Below are positions 1 through 5,507 of a stretch of 33,414 bases of DNA, piece by piece (the stretch's first letter is position 1; every line of letters starts with the position of its first letter). This DNA is from an uncultured Pseudomonadota bacterium (GTDB lineage Bacteria > Pseudomonadota > Gammaproteobacteria > Steroidobacterales > Steroidobacteraceae), in contig CAIVRI010000042.1 of NCBI GenBank assembly GCA_903908265.1, positions 1 through 33,414 on the forward strand, in the 5' to 3' direction. A program made the translations under genes and the position numbers. The notes beneath the pieces were generated by a model, which saw only the letters and a list, made by a program, of their open reading frames with translations, did no database searches and was not told the DNA's origin.

Positions 1-540
1 GAAATGCTGCTTCGCGGATTTAGGGATGGCTTGTCTGACAATACGAAAGCTCTGCTCATTTCAGAAAAAGAGTTAAAAGCCATCATGTCGCGCGTGCAGC
101 AGGAAATGCGCAAGAACATGGTGATGAATCGAAGGCAGCAAGGCGAGCGCGCACGCCAAGATGGTGCGCAGTTCTTGCAGAAGAACGGGACCGTTCCCGG
201 TGTGGTGATTACTGCCAGTGGGTTGCAGTACCAAATTGAGAGCGCCGGTGCAGGCGTCAAGCCGACGCTGCACAGCGTTGTGCAAGTGCGTTATCGCGGC
301 ACTTTGCTGAGCGGCGTGGAGTTCGACGCCAGTCCCGAAGATGGATCCGCCGGCCGACTGATTGTGGCGCAGACGATCCCGGGCCTCAAAGAAGTGCTGC
401 AGTTAATGCCGGTGGGCTCTCGATGGAAGGTCGTGCTGCCTGCGGCATTGGGCTACGGCGAACGCGGCCGCGACAGCGACCTCGGTCCCCATGAAGTGTT
501 GCGCTTTGATCTCGAACTAGTGGGAACGGAGCCGCCGTGA
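1..540 (+). CDS. FKBP-type peptidyl-prolyl cis-trans isomerase (5' end cut by window)
   Basis: This is an envelope proline isomerase of the Mip/FkpA kind. The reading frame is open to the first base, and the first ATG (nt 4) falls inside the helical N-terminal dimerisation domain (FRDGLSDNTKALLISEKEL...), so the true start and any signal peptide lie upstream. The C-terminal FKBP domain (about residues 70-175) is clear: SGLQYQI, VQVRYRGTLLSGVEFDAS, IPGLKEVLQLMPVGSRWKV, YGERG and a final FDLELVG. The family assists folding of periplasmic proteins. The stop overlaps the GTG start of the next gene (GTGA), so the two are probably translationally coupled. The family call is firm; the exact paralogue is not decided. 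Confidence 0.9.
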   Translation, partial: EMLLRGFRDGLSDNTKALLISEKELKAIMSRVQQEMRKNMVMNRRQQGERARQDGAQFLQKNGTVPGVVITASGLQYQIESAGAGVKPTLHSVVQVRYRGTLLSGVEFDASPEDGSAGRLIVAQTIPGLKEVLQLMPVGSRWKVVLPAALGYGERGRDSDLGPHEVLRFDLELVGTEPP

Positions 541-2348
541 AGACGCCTGGCATCCGCAGGCGCTATGTAGAGGCCTATCGAGTGCCCCCACTGGGGCGTG
601 GTGTCGCCTGTGTCCTGCTGATGCTGTCGATGCTCGGCGCCCGGTCCGTGCAGGCGGATGCGGTGGGTCGCAGAATCTATGAGGACGGTGTCCTAGGTAA
701 CGGCGCCTTACTAACTGGTGTACGCCAAGGGGCTTCCATTGAGCCCGGCGAAATTTCAGCCTGCGCGCACTGCCACCGGCCTAGTGGGATGGGCGGAGTG
801 GAGGGGGAAGTGCAGACACCCCCTATTACCGGAAATGCGCTGTTTGGTGCCGGCGATCGAGTCATTGCGACGATGGACCCCCGCACAGGCAAGGCCTTCA
901 ATTTGCGGCACGAGCCCTATACGGACAATGAAGTGGGCAATTTGGTGCGCAGCGGCCGTTATCCGGATGGGCGACTCGCCAGTGCAGTGATGCCTCGCTA
1001 TGCGCTGGAGCCTGCGGACCTGAGCGCATTGGTGGGCTACCTCAAAGGCTTGTCAGTGAGCTGGTCCCCCGGCGTCACGGCTGACACGATTCGCATTGCG
1101 ACGGTGATTACGCCGGATGTCGCGCCGGCACGGCGCGCGATTTTCATCGATATGGTGACGCGCATTGTGCAGCAGAAGAACGGCAGCACCAAAGTGGCCG
1201 GGTCCGTCACACGCCACCACATGACCTCTGCGGCTGAACTGGTGTTAGGGACAGAGCGCCGTTGGGCGCTCGATCTTTGGAAACTGCAAGGTGCACCGGA
1301 GACCTGGTCCGAACAGCTCGACGCGTTGTATGCAAAAGCGCCGGTCTTTGCGCTGGTCTCGGGTCTCGGCGGCCACGATTGGGGTGCGGTGGATGCGTTC
1401 TGTGATCGTGCGGCGGTGCCGTGCTGGTTTCCGAGCGTGGCCTCGCCCTCGGTGTCCCCGCGCTACACGCTCTACTTCAATGCCGGCGTGAATCTGGAGG
1501 CGCGAGTCCTCGCCCACTATTGGCGTGAATCGAACCCCGCGCCTATCCGCCGAGTCGTACAATTGCGCGGTACCGATGTCGCAGCCACAGCGGCATGTGC
1601 TGTGCTCACCGGGGCGTTGTCTGGATCCCGTATCCAGTCCACCGTACGGGTGCTGCCACAGGGAGACCACGTCGCGCTGGCCACCGCGATGGCGGATCTG
1701 ACAGCAGAAGATGCGGTCGTGATCTGGTTGCCCGCTGAAGAGTTGCCCGCATTGGCCGATCTGACTCCGCCCCGTGGTCAGATCTGGTTCTCCGGCACGC
1801 TGGGCGTGGCCGATCCGACTGTATTGCCAACACCGTGGCGCTCGGTCTCCGGTGTCATCTATCCGTATGAGCTGCCGGCGCTAAGAACGGGAAATTTGTC
1901 GTACTTTCGTGCCTGGCTCGCGCAGCGCAAGCTGCCGCTAGTGGATGAGACGATGCAATCGGAGGTGTTTTTTGCGTTTTCGTTTTTCACTGACACCATC
2001 GCCGAAATGCTCAACAATCTGCACCGCGATTATTTGATCGAACGTGCGGAAGCAATGATTGATCGGCGCGAACTCGCTCGCGCCGAGTCGGAATATTTCA
2101 GCAGTACCTCCAGCCACGTGCGTCTGCAGGAAGGGTCAAACACCGGGGTAGCCTTCGAGAGTCGTGGACCCGTGGCGCTACAGTCCTTGCGCGGCGCAGG
2201 CAGCCGTTTCCTGCAAAGAGAAGGCACGACGGTTTACCCCCGCCTGTCGCTCGGATCAGATCAACGCTTTGCGTCCAAAGGCGCCTACCTCGTGCACTTT
2301 GGCCCGGATGGGCAGGTGGTACCCGAAAGCGATTGGATCGTGCCGTGA
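537..2348 (+). CDS. Cytochrome c / type 1 periplasmic-binding-protein fusion
   Basis: This 603-residue protein starts at GTG 537, overlapping the previous stop. Residues 18-40 form an export signal (hydrophobic core ending near SVQA). One class I cytochrome c domain follows: the haem motif CAHCH is at residues 76-80 and a likely axial Met is in VMPRYALEP (M152). From about residue 180 the sequence resembles the Leu/Ile/Val-binding (type 1 periplasmic binding) fold, with TIRIATVITPD, a VSGLGGHDWGAVDAF segment and paired Rossmann-like halves. It has no adjacent ABC permease. A periplasmic protein combining electron transfer with small-molecule binding is inferred: the domain could sense a ligand or supply or take electrons for an oxidoreductase. 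The ligand and partner are unknown. The neighbours (FKBP, DsbA, cytochrome c4) are also periplasmic. Confidence 0.75.
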   Translation: MKTPGIRRRYVEAYRVPPLGRGVACVLLMLSMLGARSVQADAVGRRIYEDGVLGNGALLTGVRQGASIEPGEISACAHCHRPSGMGGVEGEVQTPPITGNALFGAGDRVIATMDPRTGKAFNLRHEPYTDNEVGNLVRSGRYPDGRLASAVMPRYALEPADLSALVGYLKGLSVSWSPGVTADTIRIATVITPDVAPARRAIFIDMVTRIVQQKNGSTKVAGSVTRHHMTSAAELVLGTERRWALDLWKLQGAPETWSEQLDALYAKAPVFALVSGLGGHDWGAVDAFCDRAAVPCWFPSVASPSVSPRYTLYFNAGVNLEARVLAHYWRESNPAPIRRVVQLRGTDVAATAACAVLTGALSGSRIQSTVRVLPQGDHVALATAMADLTAEDAVVIWLPAEELPALADLTPPRGQIWFSGTLGVADPTVLPTPWRSVSGVIYPYELPALRTGNLSYFRAWLAQRKLPLVDETMQSEVFFAFSFFTDTIAEMLNNLHRDYLIERAEAMIDRRELARAESEYFSSTSSHVRLQEGSNTGVAFESRGPVALQSLRGAGSRFLQREGTTVYPRLSLGSDQRFASKGAYLVHFGPDGQVVPESDWIVP

Positions 2349-2431
2349 AACGGAAGTCTTACCAGGATTGCATTACCCGCGCCGGCCTTTTAACCGACGC
2401 ATTCCAATATCCCCGTATGGAGGGATCTGTC

Positions 2432-2926
2432 ATGAAGAGATTATTGCCGTTACTGTGTTGCTGCGCTGTGCTGCCCGTTGTGGCGCAGGCCGTCGCTGTC
2501 CAGACCACTTACAGCTGTACGGACGCCGCTGGTACGCAGTCCCTGACGAATATACCCACCGCCGGCGCAACCTGCGTGGTGTTGTATACGAGCGAGGTCG
2601 CCGACACAGTCCCCGCGACGACAGCGGGATCTGCACCGGAGACGCGGGCCGCTGCCACGCTAGCGGCAACGGTAGTCCCTCCAGCGGCCATCGCCAAAAC
2701 CGCGGCGCCAAAAACGCCGGATGCAAACGCGCAGGCAGGCACGCGCGCGCAGGCGAAGTCCAACGCCGCTCGGGCCGCGTCTGCGAGAAGGGACGCGGTG
2801 GTACGGGAAACGGCGGCAGCTTACGCGCGCGGGGCACCGAAGGAGGGTAACCCCGCGGTGAGTCGCCGTTACCTGAAGACCGATCGAGCGACTTATATCC
2901 AACAGAACGGGGTCGTGTCCCACTAA
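2432..2926 (+). CDS. Small exported DUF4124-like protein
   Basis: This 164-residue protein has a signal peptide (MKRLLPLLCCCAVLPVVAQA). A short segment near its mature N-terminus, TYSCTDAAGTQSLTNIP, resembles the start of DUF4124 domains (aromatic-x-C-x-D-x-x-G, then a TN/SN-P turn). The rest is Ala/Pro/Lys-rich and looks disordered, and it ends with a more regular stretch, SRRYLKTDRATYIQQNG. I chose the ATG at 2432 because GGAGG lies 8 bases upstream and a signal peptide follows directly. The longer frame from 2333 would put hydrophilic sequence ahead of the signal. The function is unknown. It lies 83 bp after the cytochrome fusion on the same strand and may share its transcript. Confidence 0.65.
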   Translation: MKRLLPLLCCCAVLPVVAQAVAVQTTYSCTDAAGTQSLTNIPTAGATCVVLYTSEVADTVPATTAGSAPETRAAATLAATVVPPAAIAKTAAPKTPDANAQAGTRAQAKSNAARAASARRDAVVRETAAAYARGAPKEGNPAVSRRYLKTDRATYIQQNGVVSH

Positions 2927-2980
2927 GGCCCGCGCGGAGGTCGAGAATCACCAGGGCGCAGGTCGGTGGTCGCGCCGCTG

Positions 2981-2998
2981 CGAGGCGTAAATGCCTCG
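2981..2998 (+). terminator. Weak hairpin after the DUF4124-like gene
   Basis: A perfect 6-bp stem (CGAGGC/GCCTCG) with a 6-base loop lies 55 bp past the stop. No T-run follows, so it is at best a factor-dependent stop or an RNA-stabilising hairpin. Confidence 0.25.
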
Positions 2999-3038
2999 TG
3001 ATGCGCGTCTACTGGTGGTGCACGCAGGCCCCAAAACG

Positions 3039-3065
3039 AACACGCCCGCACTAGGCGGGCGTGTT
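3039..3065 (-). terminator. Intrinsic terminator of the dsbA-like gene
   Basis: A perfect 11-bp stem (AACACGCCCGC/GCGGGCGTGTT) with a 5-base loop lies about 20 bp past the stop of the minus-strand dsbA-like gene. Read on the minus strand it is followed by CGTTTTGG, a short T-tract. It may also block read-through from the plus strand. Confidence 0.75.
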
Positions 3066-3085
3066 GCGATCGATAGATGCTCCGA

Positions 3086-3943
3086 TCAGTGCTTGTGTTC
3101 GGCTGCGGCCAAGTCGTCGATCAGGGTGAGCAACTGTGGTTCGCCGCCCGACATGCCGACGTCGGTGGTGTACTTACCGTTGACCACAAAGAAAGGCACG
3201 CCCGCGACTTTATAGCGCTTGCTCAACTCATCCGCGCGGGCCAACTTGCTCTCCACCGAAAAAGAGCGGTAGGTCTTGTCAAAGTCGGCTGCACTGACCC
3301 CATTTTCCGTCAAGAATCGCTTCTGTAACTGCTCGGTTTCCTGTTCGTCACCCGTGCGCGAGACCAGCGGATTGTTCTTGACGTGGATCTCTCGGAAGGT
3401 CACCGAATGCAGTTGCTCGAGCTTGCCTAGCGCCGCAATCGTATAAAACAAGCGCGCGTGCGCTTTGTGCACGGGGCCCCACATTACTGGCACTCGGGTG
3501 AACTCCACGTAGGGGGCCTTGGTTTTGTTGCGCCACGCTTCCAGCGACGCGTCGATTGCGAAGCAATGCGGGCAGCCGTACCAGAACACCTCCACCACCT
3601 CGACTTTGTCGGGCGATGCCGAGGTCGGCTGCGCCGGCACGAGCGTGGCGTAGTTCTTGCCATCGATCCAACGCGAGGGGATCGCCGCAGCGACGGATGG
3701 GGTCGTGGCGGCAACTGCCGCGGCAATGGGCGAAAAGCCGGATGGCACGTCTGCTGTATCACTTTCTTCGGCCATACCGCTGGTTTTTTCACTCGCCCCG
3801 GTGGCGGCGTTATGCACGGAAATATGCGCAACCGTAGCGCGGTGCGCAACGCTGGAATGGCCCGCATGGCGCAGCATCCCGACGGTCGAAATGACCACCG
3901 TGAAGAGAGCGATCACGGCGATGCCCATCAGAAATTTCTTCAT
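3086..3943 (-). CDS. dsbA: DsbA-like thiol:disulfide oxidoreductase, membrane-anchored
   Basis: The protein has 285 residues, longer than the usual ~210 for DsbA. A hydrophobic N-terminus (residues 3-24) has no obvious cleavage site and is followed by a low-complexity linker of about 65 residues. The DsbA domain then begins with a thioredoxin-fold strand leading to the active site FWYGCPHC (C124, C127). The cis-proline loop is GVPFF (P250). The family introduces disulfides into exported proteins and is re-oxidised by DsbB. An AGGAGT ribosome site precedes the ATG. The cytochrome c4 gene is just upstream on the same strand, as in the Pseudomonas dsbA-cc4 arrangement. The N-terminus may act as an uncleaved anchor that tethers the catalytic domain to the inner membrane; this is inferred. 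Confidence 0.88.
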   Translation of the reverse strand: MKKFLMGIAVIALFTVVISTVGMLRHAGHSSVAHRATVAHISVHNAATGASEKTSGMAEESDTADVPSGFSPIAAAVAATTPSVAAAIPSRWIDGKNYATLVPAQPTSASPDKVEVVEVFWYGCPHCFAIDASLEAWRNKTKAPYVEFTRVPVMWGPVHKAHARLFYTIAALGKLEQLHSVTFREIHVKNNPLVSRTGDEQETEQLQKRFLTENGVSAADFDKTYRSFSVESKLARADELSKRYKVAGVPFFVVNGKYTTDVGMSGGEPQLLTLIDDLAAAEHKH

Positions 3944-3989
3944 GGAGACTCCTCGTTTCGGCCGAGCCGATGTTCGGCAATGCAGAACA

Positions 3990-4018
3990 ACCCCTCACCC
4001 GCGATGCGGCTGAGGGGT
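3990..4018 (-). terminator. Terminator of the cytochrome c4 gene
   Basis: The stem ACCCCTCA/TGAGGGGT carries an inner CCGC-GAT-GCGG stem separated by one C/C mismatch. It lies 8 bp past the minus-strand stop. The following TTGTTCT is only mildly T-rich. It separates cytochrome c4 from dsbA, though some read-through is likely. Confidence 0.6.
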
Positions 4019-4025
4019 ATGGGTT

Positions 4026-4673
4026 TTAGCGCAGACCTTGCAGGTAGGCAGTCAGCGCTTTGATATCGTCTTCGGTCAGACGCTTGGCGATGTCATACAT
4101 TAATTCTGCGCCAGTAGGCGTCCCTTTGGCGTTTGCCTGGTAACGAGCACGGGCTGCGTAATGCTGCAGTTGGGTGGTGACGTAGGCCGGTTGTTGTGCC
4201 CGCACCTGCGGCCAACGCGCCGGGCCATTGCCCCGTCCTTCGGGGCCATGACAGGCGGCACAGGCCGGAATACCGCGCGCCGGATCGCCGCTGCGGTACA
4301 ACTTCTCGCCCGCCTTCCAGACCTCGCTGCCCGTCTCCAGGCCAACGAGCGTCTGTTTCTCAAAGTGGGCAGCCAGATCCGCCATGTCCTGTTCGGACAA
4401 CGCAGCGGCCATGGGGTTCATCAGGGGCGCCACGCGGACACCTGACTTGAGTGCAGCCAGTTGCTCAACGAGGTATTCGTGGTGCTGGCCGGCGAGGCTC
4501 GGCCATTCGGGGTTCACGCTATTCCCGGTGGCGCCGTGGCAGGCGCCGCAGACGGCCGCCTTGGCGGCGCCGGCGTCGGCGTTACCGACCGCGCTGCTGG
4601 CGCGAGCGGGCATGGCGAGATGCAGGGCAATCAGGGAGGCGGCCAGGGTGGCCGCGGCAAGTCGACTCTTCAT
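4026..4673 (-). CDS. Dihaem cytochrome c4
   Basis: This 215-residue exported protein has two cytochrome c domains. The signal peptide covers about residues 1-26 (MKSRLAAATLAAS...ARAS). Haem 1 binds at CGACH (42-46) with a Met in LMNPMAA. Haem 2 binds at CAACH (138-142) with a Met in ELMYDIAKRLT (M192). This two-lobe layout is characteristic of cytochrome c4, which passes electrons from the bc1 complex to terminal oxidases. I chose the ATG at 4673 because the signal peptide starts there; the frame extends upstream to 4772, but that stretch is not signal-like and overlaps engB. It is divergent from engB across 77 bp, the Pseudomonas arrangement. Confidence 0.92.
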   Translation of the reverse strand: MKSRLAAATLAASLIALHLAMPARASSAVGNADAGAAKAAVCGACHGATGNSVNPEWPSLAGQHHEYLVEQLAALKSGVRVAPLMNPMAAALSEQDMADLAAHFEKQTLVGLETGSEVWKAGEKLYRSGDPARGIPACAACHGPEGRGNGPARWPQVRAQQPAYVTTQLQHYAARARYQANAKGTPTGAELMYDIAKRLTEDDIKALTAYLQGLR

Positions 4674-4690
4674 AGATCCGATGGCTCCGG

Positions 4691-4718
4691 TTGGGCAGTC
4701 GCTCGGCCCTGTTAGACT
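4691..4718 (+). promoter_or_regulatory. Possible engB promoter
   Basis: TTGGGC and TAGACT are separated by 16 bp in the divergent cytochrome c4/engB gap. This resembles a weak sigma-70 promoter about 30 bp ahead of the engB ATG. It rests on motif similarity only. Confidence 0.3.
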
Positions 4719-4750
4719 CCTAGGCCCAAGCGAACGCTGGATTCTACACG

Positions 4751-5368
4751 ATGTCGGCTTTTCCCCATGCACACTACCTCGCGGGCGCCCATGAGCCGAA
4801 CCAGTTCATCCCCGATACCGGGGCGGAAGTCTGCTTCGGCGGCCGTTCGAATTCCGGAAAATCGAGCGCGATCAATGCGATTACGCAACGCAATGGCCTG
4901 GCGCGGACCTCGAAGACCCCCGGACTGACGCAGCTGGTCAACTTTTTTGAGCTCGAGCCGGGCCGACGCCTGGTCGATTTGCCCGGCTACGGCTTCGCCA
5001 AAGTGCCGCGTCCCCTGCAAGAACACTGGAAAAAGCTGCTAGAGGCCTACTTTAGCAGTCGCTCGACGCTCAAGGCCTTGTTCCTGATTGTCGACGTCCG
5101 CCGCGGACTCGGTGAGCAGGACCTGCAGATGATCCAGTACGCCCGATCCTGTGGCCGGGCGGTACACGTGCTACTGACCAAAGCGGACAAGTTGACCCGT
5201 AATCAGGGCGCATCCGTGTTGGCTGGTGTGCGCCGGCAACTGGGAGATACTGCCACGGCCCAGTTGCTCTCTGCGCCGAAAAAAACCGGTGTGGATGAGG
5301 CGCGCAAGGCGTTGAAGGCGTTTCTGAGAGAAAAAACCCCAGCGGGGGATGGGCCACCGCCGGGTTAG
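4751..5368 (+). CDS. engB: Ribosome-biogenesis GTPase EngB (YihA/YsxC)
   Basis: This 205-residue TRAFAC GTPase is needed for large ribosomal subunit assembly. All G motifs are visible: G1 GRSNSGKS (31-38), G2 threonine in TPGLTQ (T60), G3 DLPGYG (76-81), G4 TKAD (143-146) and a G5-like SAPKKTG. The length and the MSAFPHAHYLAGAHE start match the family. The last codons and stop overlap, on the opposite strand, the terminator of the candidate small RNA (5331-5364). It converges with polA, as in enterics and pseudomonads. Confidence 0.96.
   Translation: MSAFPHAHYLAGAHEPNQFIPDTGAEVCFGGRSNSGKSSAINAITQRNGLARTSKTPGLTQLVNFFELEPGRRLVDLPGYGFAKVPRPLQEHWKKLLEAYFSSRSTLKALFLIVDVRRGLGEQDLQMIQYARSCGRAVHVLLTKADKLTRNQGASVLAGVRRQLGDTATAQLLSAPKKTGVDEARKALKAFLREKTPAGDGPPPG
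5331..5364 (-). terminator. Intrinsic terminator of the candidate small RNA (or of polA)
   Basis: On the minus strand, CCCGGCGG pairs with CCGCTGGG (8 bp, one G-U) around an 11-base loop. One G and then six T (5336 to 5331) follow. This is a strong intrinsic terminator embedded in the 3' end of engB on the other strand. It could also end polA transcripts. Confidence 0.75.
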
Positions 5369-5443
5369 AGCAACAGTCCGGCCAGGGGTGGGCCGGACAA
5401 AACCCTGCCAAGGGAGTCGAGCAGGGTGCGTCTTGCAACGCAC
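5331..5443 (-). ncRNA. Candidate sigma-E-dependent small RNA (Spot 42/ErsA position)
   Basis: Between polA and engB, on the polA strand, a transcript of about 113 nt is predicted. It would start about 6 bases after the sigma-E-type promoter at 5449-5477 and stop at the T-run at 5331. Three clean hairpins come first: GTGCGT/ACGCAC (5426-5443), ACCCTGC/GCAGGGT (5402-5427, sharing two bases with the first as written) and GTCCGGCC/GGCCGGAC (5376-5398). The terminator follows. The loops of hairpins 2 and 3 contain CTCCC and CACCCCT, C-rich stretches that could pair with Shine-Dalgarno sequences. The position matches E. coli Spot 42 (spf) and Pseudomonas ErsA, both between polA and engB. Pseudomonas ErsA depends on AlgU. 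Homology is inferred from position and promoter type, not from sequence alignment. The start point is approximate. Confidence 0.65.
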
Positions 5444-5448
5444 AGTGA

Positions 5449-5477
5449 TTGAGACCGGGGTCTGTACTAAAAGTTCC
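5449..5477 (-). promoter_or_regulatory. Sigma-E/AlgU-type promoter for the small RNA
   Basis: On the minus strand GGAACTT (5477-5471) is followed by exactly 16 bases and TCTCAA (5454-5449). The extracytoplasmic-stress sigma consensus is GAACTT-N16-TCTGA, so only one base of the -10 core differs. It begins about 30 bp past the polA stop. The match was read by eye. Confidence 0.65.
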
Positions 5478-5507
5478 GGTGCCCGCGTCAGAATTTTAGA
5501 AAACGCG

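Noticed and set aside
2164-2850. 228-residue plus-strand frame across the end of the cytochrome fusion gene and the DUF4124-like gene
   Set aside because: It is a shadow of two real genes in another frame, with no motif.
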